Origin: Gambelia wislizenii
Taxonomy: Eukaryota > Chordata > Lepidosauria > Squamata > Crotaphytidae
Direction: 5' to 3'
Assembly (NCBI GenBank): GCA_030847615.1
Contig: JAUMIR010000002.1
Coordinates: forward strand, 322,119,386-322,183,385
Length of the DNA stretch: 64,000 bases
The notes beneath the pieces were generated by a model. That model had not been told where the DNA came from. It saw only the letters and a program-made list of their open reading frames with translations, and made no database searches. Positions 24,525 to 34,369 of this stretch are shown here, one piece after another (the stretch's first letter is position 1; every line of letters begins with the position of its first letter). A program made the translations under genes and the position numbers.

Positions 24525-25197
24525 ATCAACCCTTTTGCTGACCAGTCAGATTTTCTGTATTCCACGTAGGGAATGAGGAGAAAGGGAAGAAATCATACCA
24601 GACACCATTCAGAACCAGAGAGCACAGACTCATTCCTAAAACCTTATTCCTTTCCATGAGTTCTCTATAGGGTTCCCAGGTCTTAGGGCTTGGACCCTCT
24701 TCTCTATTCCTTGAGCAAGGATGCTGCCTTGAAAAGTGAATGTATTTCTATTTTTCTTCTTTGTTAGATTTGGAGTTTTTTATTTGAATGGCATACTCTG
24801 TGCAAGTGTGATTAATGCTTGATGTATTATGCTTCATGTCATCATGGGGGGCTGCCCCTTGTGACATCATCAAAGAATCTCTCTCAGGTTTTGGCCCTGA
24901 CATTTCAGGGACTGGGATGCTCCTGACCTGACAACCCTAGTTCTCTCCAACACATTGGTGACTTCTTGAGTGAATTTGTAGGAGACCGGTGTTCATGTCA
25001 TTCCTCTTGACCCCCTGACTCCTTCTTCTTACGACTCGATGCAGTTCATTGATTGTATCAATAAAGACTGATTGATATCTCTCAAGAATTTAACTGTTTC
25101 TCTTTCTGATCTTCACCCTTGCCCTCTTTATAATACAGTCTCATCTTTTCTAAGGCATATGCCTGTTATGAAATGCTATCTTTCTATCATCTGACAG
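24525..25197. other. Intron sequence after the L1, unassigned
   Basis: End of the intron before exon 7. No repeat ends, exon or RNA gene recognised; ordinary AT-rich sequence leading into the acceptor at 25196-25197. Confidence 0.4.
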
Positions 25198-25542
25198 GAG
25201 AAAAGGGATTCCTGCTCACAGTCACAGACCTTAAAGCTGGGGTTGTACGTTACCATCATGATGACAGTGATTCCACGAAGGACTATATTGTCTTTAGGAT
25301 CTTTGATAACCGCCACAGTAGCCGCCACAAGTTTCCTATCAACATTCTTCCTAAAGATGACAGTCCTCCATTCCTGATTAATAATGTTGAGATAGAGGTT
25401 CATGAAGGACAAGCAATTCTGATCCAAGGGTCAATGCTCCAAGCCTCTGACATGGACTCCAGTGATGACTACATACTCTTTAATATCACCAAATTGCCAC
25501 AGGCAGGAGAAATCATGAAGAAACCTGGACCAGATATTATTG
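25198..25542 (+). CDS. FREM1: FREM1 exon 7 of window, end of CSPG repeat 2 and start of repeat 3
   Basis: 345 nt, phase 1 at both ends; the longest exon here. It encodes [16 protein letters not shown], the linker [13 protein letters not shown], and the start of the next repeat ([22 protein letters not shown]). The RYHHD motif is the conserved core of CSPG repeats. The borders are ATCTGACAG and TTG|GTAATA. Confidence 0.96.
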
Positions 25543-26083
25543 GTAATATATTAGAATGGTAAAATGCCAGGGGGTTAATATGGTAAAATGTCAAGGAGAT
25601 ATCTCCATTCTTTGAATTGATTTTCAAGGCCAGTGTTATCCCTTATCCTTGAATGTTTTCAGGTTTATTCTCATTTCCCTTTAACTCTTGTAATAGTAAT
25701 TGCTGTTCACATCTTATTAACTTTGGTGTTGTCTCCTTCTGAGGCAATGGATGGTGACTTGCAGCTTTTCTGATCAAATGCACAAATTAACGTCTGTGGA
25801 CTGAAATGGATTTGCCTGGATTTAAGACCACATCAAGGCTATCCCAGTGTTCAGACCCTAATCCTAAACACAACTAAATCCATAATAAGACAATATCTTA
25901 TGTGTGGGTTTTTTTGACATGGATTTTGAACTGCATAAATTCTTGACTCGGATCCTGAACCACTTGAGGCCTGCATGGGTTTATCATACTTCATATGAAA
26001 TTGTACTTAGAATGAAAGTATAATTGTTGTTTATAGTTATAATTAGGTTGAGAACTAACCCTTTTCTGTCTGTGAGTCAACAG

Positions 26084-26226
26084 GTTATCCAATCACTAAA
26101 TTCCTTCAGAAAGATCTGTTTAATGGAATAATTTACTACCATCACTTAGGAGGAGAAATATTTGAAGATTCAATTGAGATGGTTCTTTGTGATAGCCACG
26201 AACCTCCCAATCTTTCAGAAACTCAG
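26084..26226 (+). CDS. FREM1: FREM1 exon 8 of window, CSPG repeat 3 (middle)
   Basis: 143 nt, entering in phase 1 and leaving in phase 0. Reads [19 protein letters not shown], then [19 protein letters not shown], so the conserved YYHH core is retained. The borders are TCAACAG and CAG|GTATGT. Confidence 0.95.
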
Positions 26227-26469
26227 GTATGTTGATTGTGGGATGAAGGAGAAACCTACATTGATCTGTATTCAAAGGCCCCAATCCTTAATTCATTTAC
26301 TAGGAAACTACCACTGAACACTGTGGATTTGAACCCCTAAGAAAACAGGCATAAGATTGTACTGAAAATTTATGAGAATTTCCTTCTGACAGATGGAAAA
26401 GGAGCATGAATATATAACATGAATGATGAATGGGCTTACCAACGTTAAAGGCTGTATATAAATGATGGG

Positions 26470-26895
26470 CATTTTATGGCCCTCTAATATTTTATTGTAC
26501 TACATTTCCCATGATCCCTTACCATTGGCTTTGCTGACTAGGGAGATTATCAGACATGGGAGAATGCACCAAAAAAATTGCATTCCCAACCACGTCACAA
26601 GATTGCAACAAGAACAGAAAGGGCAACCTTATCAGACGACCGTGTCCTTCTGCCGTTCCAGGGGCAAAGCACTGTCGCAGATGAGGCTTTCCTTTTTTTA
26701 TTGACAGGGACAAATCACTAATAAAAAGGGACACCTTACTCATGCTGCACTACGCCCCTGGAATGCTGGAGGACATCATCTGCTAATTTCGCCCCTTCCT
26801 GTTCTCGTTGTGATCTTTTGACATGGTTTTTGCCGTGTCTGATAATCTCCTATGTCTAATGGAAATTGCAGCATCTGGAGGGGTGACAATATGCC
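26470..26895. mobile_element. Old hAT-like hairpin repeat interrupted by a family E MITE
   Basis: Left part: TACTACATTTCCCATGATCCC, then TTACCATTGGCTTTGCTGAC. Right part after the inserted MITE: GGAAATTGCAGCATCTGGAGGG. Together these follow the familiar reptile repeat built on ACTACAACTCCCATCA ... CCATTGGCCATGCTGGC ... CATCTGGAGGG. The interruption at 26542-26850 is a separate element. The outer borders are approximate. Confidence 0.6.
26542..26850. mobile_element. Hairpin MITE, family E (short form), copy 6
   Basis: Begins GGAGATTATCAGACATGG and ends CGTGTCTGATAATCTCC. The arms stay complementary inward through CGTCACAAGAT/ATCTTTTGAC, CCAGGGGC/GCCCCTGG and a central TTTTTTATTGAC hairpin. 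Flanks TAG and TAT are near matches. 309 bp, inserted in an older repeat. Confidence 0.85.
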
Positions 26896-26905
26896 TTAAA
26901 CTAAT

Positions 26906-27411
26906 GGTTCATCTACATGGGCTCCCCACCGGTGTATTCTGCCCATGGATCAGGCCTGTTCCTCCTGCATTACCTGGATGAAATGGGAGGAAGTCCAGAC
27001 CGGCATGCCTGTTGGTCTCTGCAGCAGCTGCTACTGCCCACATCCCACTCTCCCTAGCCAGGAAGTTGGCCTGCAGTACGTAACCAAGGCCTCCTCCATA
27101 TGACCAGCCTTGGTCACATGCTGCAGGACTCCTTCCTGGTTTCAGAGAATGACACATGGGCGGCAGCCGCAGCAACAGGCTGGTGTGCCAGTAAGGGCTT
27201 CTGCGGTCGCACATGGCCCAATCTGATTTTTCTGGAAAGAAGCAGTTTTTGGTAGGTATTTTTAAAAAAACGTTTTATGGGGCTTTACCCTGTCTTATCC
27301 CCATCAGGAGGACTGCCTAGGGGCAAAATGGGGCAAATGCCCTGCGTCGTCAGGACTGTAGGGCTCTAAGACAGGGGCAAGATGGGGTAAGTAGCCCATC
27401 TAGAGAAGGCT
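26906..27411. mobile_element. Hairpin MITE, family F, copy 2
   Basis: Left end GGTTCATCTACATGGGC and right end GCCCATCTAGAGAAGGC are approximate complements. The GC-rich centre (GCAGCAGCTGCTAC, GTCACATGCTGCAGGA) resembles copies 1, 3 and 4. About 506 bp. The short reading frame across it is incidental. Confidence 0.7.
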
Positions 27412-27887
27412 TTAGAGTCTCATTTCACTGACTCAATGAAAGGTGACTGGGGGCTGGAGGAAATCAATGTAGAAAAACACAATATTGGGCTTTTTGTGTC
27501 CAAGCTGGCTAAGGATAATATAATCCAAGGGTACCAGGTTAGGGAACTCTGGTGTACATTTTTAAATATACCAGTCATTGGTCATGGACAATTCTCAAAG
27601 TATGATTTTATAGTACATTATAATGTGTTTATTTGTACCAATGTGTGTTATGTTTATTTTTACCAAAGTAAAATTAATCATCAGGCACTTCTGAAATATT
27701 TTATCATCTGCTCTTCTGACTTGTTTCTTCCAGAGGATGCCAAAAGGTTGTTTTCTGACAGTCAGAATACAAGAATACAACGGCTTGTCATAAATGTGTA
27801 GCCTTTTGAACTGCAATATTGAACTACAATAAGTTGCAATATACTGTTCTTCAGTATATAATTTTTGCCTCAAAATCCTTTCACTAG

Positions 27888-28084
27888 GTAGTAAGAGTGC
27901 ACATAATTCCTGTGAATGATCAGCTTCCCAAAGAAACTTTAGGGGTGAACCGCCATCTGATTGTTAAGGAAACGGAGATTGCTTATCTGACAAAGAAACA
28001 CCTCAGCTTCATAGACACAGAAGCTCAGGATAGAAACCTCATCTACACTGTCACTTCTCCTCCATTCTTCTCTTCTTTGCCTCA
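27888..28084 (+). CDS. FREM1: FREM1 exon 9 of window, end of CSPG repeat 3 and start of repeat 4
   Basis: 197 nt, entering in phase 0 and leaving in phase 2. Reads [13 protein letters not shown] (inter-repeat linker), then [20 protein letters not shown] and [16 protein letters not shown]. The donor CA|GTAAGT matches the consensus exactly. The acceptor TTTCACTAG is preceded by a T-rich tract. Confidence 0.95.
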
Positions 28085-28404
28085 GTAAGTCTGGGTAAAT
28101 GTTGACCAACAGACCTGTGGCTAGGGACTGGGATTTGTATTGGTTTTTTTGGAGTAGTGAGGTGATAGTGTTTTCAGAAAACTCATCTGGTAGAAGTCCA
28201 TTTTCTTGTTTGCTTTTCATTGTCCACATGTTGGGTATTTTCACTCTTAGCCTTGCTGGCTGGGCTGCCACTGGGCTGCCACTTTTCTACACCAGAGGTG
28301 TAATGGAGTCAGGACTTTCCAGGTTGGAGTTTGGTGACTTTTTGCTTAGCAGGGCTATGACATCACCTGCCATGCCCATGAAAAGTGGCAGTACGAGCAT
28401 AATA

Positions 28405-28669
28405 CAGTCAGACTCCTGTATCTGCAGGGCTTCAGTTCCTGGACTTACCGTGGATATCAGAAACCACGGATAACAGCAAACCCTATTAAAACAAAGGACT
28501 TCCGGTAAAAACATACCATAGAGTTGCACTGGAGGATCTAGAAGATGCCTAGAGAGGACACCTCTCTAGGCATTTTCCAGCAGAACTCTATGGTATGTGT
28601 TCCTATTTTTGGGTCCCACGTATAACTGAAACTGCGGATATTGGTACTGTGGATATAGGGCTCTGACTG
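28405..28669. mobile_element. Tigger-like MITE with internal hairpin, TA flanks
   Basis: Starts CAGTCAGACTCCTGTATCTG and ends ATATAGGGCTCTGACTG, with TA before it at 28403-28404. The centre folds on CATACCATAGAGTTG ... GCCTAGAGAGGACACCTCTC, the same internal hairpin as the element at 8858. Non-coding. Confidence 0.75.
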
Positions 28670-29319
28670 CATATTGTTGTGAGGTATCCCTTTTATTCTG
28701 TAAATTATTTTGAGTTAGTTTGTTCTTGAAGAGAACCATCAGTTTGACAAAAGACCTCCTCCTTGTGAAGTTGAAAAGTGATAAAACTGGTTGGCTGATA
28801 TGAATCAATGTGGCTGCCAACATTTTTGGATTTTCCTTGAGGGATTTTCTATGAGGACCAGCATGATAAGTGCCTGAACATCTATCTACATTTACTAGTG
28901 CCCCAGTATGTACATACAGATGCAAAAATGTTTGATGCCCATAGACTATTATGGTGAGCTGCAGCAGTGGCAAGGGGCAATTGGGGGTGGAAGGAAGCCC
29001 CCAAACTGCAAGACTGCCTTAGGAGATAATTTGAAGGTGAAGATCTATTGCTATTGTACATTACTTTCCTTTCCTTAAAGAACAAATATGATCTAAGTAT
29101 CTGGCTATGTACCTCAAGGCATCAGCCCTACAGTCAATTTACTGGTCATGTCCATTCTTCATAACATTGTTTGCTGAAATGACAGGAAAAGGTGCTTTTA
29201 AGAAAGTAAGATAGTTAAATATTTGTGTACTTACACCTCTAAACTATATTTCACATCCTGTTTGATATAATTCTTCATTGTAAATTTATTTAAAACTTTG
29301 AGGAGAGAGACGTGATGGC

Positions 29320-29470
29320 AATCTACTCTCTGTGTAGTCCAGGACTGGGAATTGTGCAGGCTCTTCAGACTTTGTTGAATTGCAATTCCTAGCAGGCATA
29401 GCCAGCATAGCCAATGGTGAGGAGTGCTGGGAGTTGCCATTCAACAACATCTGCTAGAAGGCCACACTAT
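29320..29470. mobile_element. hAT-like hairpin repeat (GAATTGCAATTCCTAGCA type)
   Basis: Contains GTTGAATTGCAATTCCTAGC, a central GCCAGCATAGCCAATGG block and GGGAGTTGCCATTCAACAAC, which pairs back with the left part. A similar repeat lies at 30900-31020 (ATAACTCCCATCAGCC, GGGAGTTGCATCCAAC). Borders are approximate and no target duplication is claimed. Confidence 0.55.
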
Positions 29471-29590
29471 TTCCACACTTACTGAAGCTGGTGGTATGGG
29501 GATCAATTCTGGAGTGCAAAGTTGTTTTTCATTTTGCTGTGAAAAGTTACAGGACTTAGCCTGCAAACATGACAATACCTTTGTTTGCAG

Positions 29591-29681
29591 CTACACAGAT
29601 GCTGGAAAATTGTTTATGGTAGACAGCATTCCAAAGCTGATCAAGGATCCTGCTACACCATCACTGAGATCTTTTACTCAG
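29591..29681 (+). CDS. FREM1: FREM1 exon 10 of window, CSPG repeat 4 (middle)
   Basis: 91 nt, entering in phase 2 and leaving in phase 0; the smallest exon found. Reads [17 protein letters not shown], then SLRSFTQ, which is characteristic of FREM1. The borders are TTGTTTGCAG and CAG|GTCTGT. Confidence 0.94.
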
Positions 29682-30095
29682 GTCTGTCATCAAGTTTAAT
29701 GCTTATCTGGAAGCTAAGTATCCTGTTACCCAATAGCCCCACTCCTTAACATTCTAGATCCATGAAAGTTGATTAAAGCAAGTGAAACTCACTGAAACTG
29801 TGCAGAGAAAAGAAAAATATGCCCAGCAAGTATCTTATATTTGGGGTATGGTTATTGGAATAAGTGCCAATTTTTCAAATGGATTCTAGGACCCAATTAT
29901 GGTGTATTCCCATCTAGAATTAAGCCCTGAAGGGGATCCTTCTGTTTAGCTGGCCACATAAAATATGATGGTGTGAGTGCTGAATTATAATGAATGGCAT
30001 TATGCTGTGTGAGATGATTAAATTCTGTGTTCTACCCTCCTGAATCTTTGTGTAGTAGAAGTAGTGACACTCCTAGGGGAATGGGGTGGGAACGA

Positions 30096-30283
30096 AAGAT
30101 TTCTAGTAGCATCTTTAGGACTTATTTATTTCAGCATTAACTTTTGTGGGTGTTGATCCATGTCTCAAATGCACTGATGGAGTCCAATATTAAACCCAAA
30201 GGTATTAAGTTAACATAGTTTCAGAGTGGGATCAGCTCATGATGAAATAAATAAAATAGTCTTAAAGGTTCTGCTAAATTCCT
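30096..30283. repeat. Short inverted repeat, MITE-like
   Basis: CTAGTAGCATCTTTAGGACT at the left and AGTCTTAAAGGTTCTGCTAA at the right are imperfect complements, with ATTTATTTCA/GAAATAAAT inside. The remaining sequence between 29682 and 31182 shows no exon. A 12-base G run occurs near 30990. Confidence 0.5.
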
Positions 30284-30899
30284 CCCCACCTACATTTTCC
30301 TTTTTATGCTGTGATAAGACTACCATGGCTGCTCTTTGAAAGCTCCTGGAAAAGAGGTGGAAATATCTGGGAAACTATATTTTTTAAAAATAGTATATAT
30401 TAGTCAATACAGTTCCTTGGTAATACAGTGCATGTGTAGCATAATTTTCTTGACTGAGCACTGTCTCAAGTTAAATGTGTGTGTTTTTTCCATATATGCC
30501 ATGCAAGTTGCTTCCATAATCATTACCACCACCATCCTGGCTTATTCAGTTTCTTTGTCCACAAGAGAAGGCTGCTTCCATTCTAAAAGTCCTCACCATT
30601 TATTTAGCTAAACTTTGACCACGTCCTGAAATTATGCAGCCTTCTGCCAGAAAGTTAGTAATGGTTTTGAAGCCACTTCACATTTGATTACCGAAGAATA
30701 TGAAGGTTGAAATGTAATTGCAAATCCACATTTCTGCATGACCCACAGTCAGATTAAAATCTGGCTTCATGCGGATTCAGAATCACAATAAAGTCATGCT
30801 ATTCAGATAGCATGACGATATCTGTGCCATGTGTGAAAATTCTGTCATTCTGCCTTTGCAAACTATGAAAATATGGGCATGGATTGGAGCATTATTTAG

Positions 30900-31020
30900 C
30901 TAAAGTAGGAATGGAGCATAACTCCCATCAGCCTTAGCTAGCTTAGCAAATGGCAAGAGATGCTGGGAGTTGCATCCAACATCATTGCGGGGGGGGGGGG
31001 GCTCAGTTGCCCACCCTAAG
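30900..31020. mobile_element. hAT-like hairpin repeat, second copy
   Basis: CATAACTCCCATCAGCCTTA, then a TAGCTTAGCAAATGGCAAG centre and GGGAGTTGCATCCAACATCA, an imperfect hairpin of the same type as 29320-29470. It contains the poly-G run and lies about 160 bp before exon 11. Confidence 0.55.
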
Positions 31021-31182
31021 TTAAAGGCTCAGCTTGTCTTAAAATAAAGACATTGATGACACAAATGTAAAAATAAATTTATTATTATACAATAATAAGG
31101 CATTTGGATTTGTGGGCGGGTGGCTGGGAACATATGCCTTACAATTTGTTTGTTTGTTTGTTTAATTACTGTGTGCCTCTAG

Positions 31183-31350
31183 CATGCCATAAACCACATG
31201 AAAGTGGCATATATGCCACCTTTGCAAGATATTGGTCCTGAGCCTCAATACATCCAATTCAGATTCTCAGTCAGCAACCAGCACGGTGGAATTCTGCATG
31301 GCATCTGTTTTAACATTACCATTCTTCCTGTGGACAACCAACCTCCAGAG
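31183..31350 (+). CDS. FREM1: FREM1 exon 11 of window, CSPG repeat 4 (end)
   Basis: 168 nt, phase 0 at both ends. Reads [19 protein letters not shown], then [19 protein letters not shown], and the linker LPVDNQPPE. The borders are TGCCTCTAG and GAG|GTATGA. Confidence 0.95.
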
Positions 31351-31494
31351 GTATGATTATAATGCTAAAAGGAATGGGAGAAAATAAAGTCTTAAGCATC
31401 AACAAGGGTTGTACTCAAGTGAGAGAAGAAGAGGCATTTTTTAATATTAAGATTTTAATTTTGTTATATTTTAGTGTTAACTTATCTGAGAATA

Positions 31495-32323
31495 AGGTTG
31501 CCAGAGTGAAAACTGGAGATGGTTCCTGTACCTTTAATGACAGTGTAGAACAGTGATGGGCAACCTTTTGAGATTGGTGTGTCAAACTTCACCAAAAAAC
31601 TGAGCATAACTCAGGTGGTGTGTCACTTTGAGGAAAAAACATTGTCTCTGCCAGCGGAAGTGAGGGCAAAGATCCTGGCTTAACCGGAAGTCCCAGAACT
31701 AGACACTCTGTGCTGGACTTCTGTTGTTTCGGCCTACAGACCTCCGGCACAGAGTGTCTAATAGGGGAGGATGAAACATTTGTGACTACAGTTGTTCCTC
31801 CACACTCTCTGCTTTCACATTTGCGGTTCCACATATTCACGGATTCCTGCTTTGAGGAGGGGGGGGAGGAAAGTGGCGACCGGGGCTTTGGAAGCCCCAA
31901 TCACCACTTTAGAGAGGGTGGGGGGTGGACGAAAGTGGCAACTGGGGCTTTGAAGCCCTGATCGCCACTTTAAGGAGGGGGGTGGAAGAAAGTGGCAACC
32001 GGGGCTTTGGAAGCCCCAACCACCACTTTAGGGAGGGTGGGGGTGGAGGAAAGTGGTGACTGGGGCTTTGAAGGGTGGGTGGTGGGGCTTCCAAAGGTGG
32101 TGAGGTTGCGGGAGGGGGGAGGAGGCCTATGGCCACGTGTCATCAGAAATGGCTATGCGTGTCAGAGTTGACACGTGTGTCATAGGTTCGCCATCACTGG
32201 TGTAGAAGATGAAATTTCAGCAGGTGTTGCTTGTTACCTGACAAGCAAGACCTCCTGAAATTCCCTCTGCTACACAACCATTAAAGGTGCAGGAGCCATA
32301 TCAAGTGTTCAAGCTGGCAACCT
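31495..32323. mobile_element. Hairpin MITE, family I, copy 2, split by a hAT
   Basis: Left part AGGTTGCCAGAGTGAAAAC... and right part ...GTTCAAGCTGGCAACCT are the two ends of the same short element seen at 12154. They are separated by the 649-bp hAT at 31551-32199. Removing the hAT and one copy of its 8-bp duplication restores an intact hairpin similar in length to copy 1. Confidence 0.82.
31551..32199. mobile_element. hAT-type non-autonomous transposon with perfect 8-bp duplication
   Basis: Begins CAGTGATGGGCAACCTTTTG and ends AGGTTCGCCATCACTG. GTGTAGAA stands immediately on both sides (31543-31550 and 32200-32207), an exact 8-bp target duplication as made by hAT transposases. The interior has four diverged GC-rich tandem units of about 60 bp at 31855-32095 built on AAAGTGGCGACCGGGGCTTTG. 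No transposase frame is present. Confidence 0.92.
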
Positions 32324-32674
32324 TCTATCAAGTTTTCTCCTCAGCAGGGCCTCTTCTGATTTCAGAAGCTTGCTGAGAGGAATCCAAGTGACAAGAGAAA
32401 ATTAGCAGGGGCAATAAAGGCATCCCTGGCCCTGCTGATTCTTTGCTGCAAATGCCTCCACTGCCCTTGTGTTAATACTGTGAGGCAAATTCATGGTTTA
32501 GAACCGTGGTTTGTTAGGTAAAAGGAACCCACAGTTCTAGCCTGTTGATCCAGCAAGTTATATGGGATTTTTTTTTTTTTGAGCTTTTAGAAAGCATTAC
32601 CTTGGAGTTAAAGGATCAGGAAAAACATCTTCTAATAGGAAGCTGCAACCTATCTCTTCTTTCTTTCTGCTCAG

Positions 32675-32883
32675 GTGTTTACAAGCAACTTGAAAGTACA
32701 AGAAGGGGGGCTGTCCACCATTACAGAGGGGAACATTTTGATTTCAGATGTGGACACCAAACTGGAAAACATTCGTATCCACCTCCTAAGGCCACCTGTC
32801 TATGGGACTGTTGAATTGGGTGGATTTCCTATAAATGAAGGAGACCAATTGACCTGTGAAGATTTGCGCATGTCCAGAGTCAG
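32675..32883 (+). CDS. FREM1: FREM1 exon 12 of window, CSPG repeat 5 (first part)
   Basis: 209 nt, entering in phase 0 and leaving in phase 2. Reads VFTSNLKVQEGGLSTIT, then ILISDVDTKLENIRI and GTVELGGFPINEGD. The borders are CTGCTCAG and CAG|GTTAGA. Confidence 0.94.
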
Positions 32884-33191
32884 GTTAGAGGAAACTATAC
32901 TGCTGCTGTAGATTCTGGATGCTTCCAGATGGATACTTAGGACCACCAATCACAAGCCATTGTGTAGCTGTTCCATCTCTCTCTCCTTAATTGATTTAAT
33001 GTGATATGGAAAAATGCAGAAAAAGTGTTAGAAAAACACTAGAAAGTTATAAATGGCAGATAGGAGGGCTAGCTCTCTTCCAGGGCCACTTTGTCAGGTA
33101 GAGTAAGGCAGCTGCCTCAAGCAGCAGATTTTGGGTGTCATGAAGGGGCAATAAATTGTTGGTTGTTTAACTGGTGGTAATTCTGTAGTAA

Positions 33192-33413
33192 AAGCCAGTG
33201 TGGTGAAGTGGTTTGAATATTGGACTACAACTCTGGAAGCCCAGGGTTTGAATCCCTGCTCAGGCCTGTGGGTGGCCTTGGGCAAATCGCACTCTCTCAG
33301 CCTCAGAGGAAGACAATGCCAAACCCTCTCTGAACAAATCTGGGCAAAACAACTTCATGATAGGATCACCTTACGGTTGCCATAACTCAGAAATGACATG
33401 AAGGCATGCAACA
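33192..33413 (+). mobile_element. Sauria-type SINE (tRNA head, RTE/BovB-like tail)
   Basis: The head has pol III boxes: GTGGTGAAGTGG (A box) and GGGTTTGAATCCCTG (B box). The body has GGCCTTGGGCAAATCGCAC, and the 3' end GGTTGCCATAACTCAGAAATG, then ACATGAAGGCATGCAACAA. This is the architecture of the Sauria SINE of squamates and a main reason for assigning the window to that group. Confidence 0.88.
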
Positions 33414-33492
33414 AGAATTCTGTAGGAATTGTTAAAATGATGGTAGACACATGACAAATATTTAATATAAATTCAGAATTTCATTCCCTTAG

Positions 33493-33586
33493 GTATCATC
33501 ACAATGGGTCAGAGGTGCCTCAAGATCATATCCTCCTTGCAGCTACTGATGGTGTCAATTCCTTTGAGTTCACCCTATACATTAAG
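33493..33586 (+). CDS. FREM1: FREM1 exon 13 of window, CSPG repeat 5 (end)
   Basis: 94 nt, entering in phase 2 and leaving in phase 0. Reads RYHHNGSEVPQDHILLA, then ATDGVNSFEFTLYIK, with the repeat core RYHH. The borders are CCCTTAG and AAG|GTCAGT. Confidence 0.95.
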
Positions 33587-33801
33587 GTCAGTGCAAACCG
33601 CATCACAACAAAGGTCTATTAGAAAATTAAACTTTTCAAAGGACTTTGTGGTCCCTTCAAAAAATTTTGGACTGAATGAGCCTTCTGTTTCACTTTGGAG
33701 ATTCATGTGACAATAATGGTTAGACAACAAATTTGGCTGGTAATAGTAGACAACTGCACCAGTTCCAGCTTATTCCCTATTGTCAGGAACAGATCCACTT
33801 A

Positions 33802-34366
33802 GGAATTTATCAAACTAACCCATGTGATTGTTCTTTTGCCAGCATATTTTAAAACATTTTTATGCTGGCAAAAGAACCCTCCATTAGACCTTACCTTGAG
33901 TGAGGCATCCCCAGCATAAACAGAGCACAAACAGAGCTCCGTTTACTTCCGGCTTCAAAATTTCCCCAATTCTCACAAGAAGATGCAAGCGTAGGAAATT
34001 TAAAAGTTAAAGCAAAATCAACACAGAGAAAGTTAACGCAAGCACAGACACACACTTAAAAAGTCCCAAGTACATGGCAGAGGGGGGTCATAAAAGAGCA
34101 TACCCTACCTGGCTGTCCTGATCTCACCCAGAAGAGTGCTGTCATTGACGCAGCATTCATGTGAGTACAATGGCATGAAGATTCAAACACCAGCAATGCC
34201 AGCAACAAATCGCCACAGGAGATCAATTGATGGCTTGGTCCGTCAATAAAATAGGACAGTTTTTTAACAAGATATGATTGCAAAGGACATTGTTGTCTGG
34301 TATGCGTGCCCTTTCGTGATCATAAGGCATCCTTAGACGCCATTTTTGCTGCATCTGATAAAGTCC
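33802..34366. mobile_element. Hairpin MITE, family E (long form), copy 7
   Basis: Ends GGAATTTATCAAAC and GCATCTGATAAAGTCC. TTA flanks both sides exactly (33799-33801 and 34367-34369). The interior is the reverse complement of the 18792 copy: a TTTTATGCTGGCAAAAG hairpin on the left, then GACGCAGCATTCATGTGAG and GATGGCTTGGTCCGTCAA. 565 bp, non-coding. Confidence 0.9.
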
Positions 34367-34369
34367 TTA

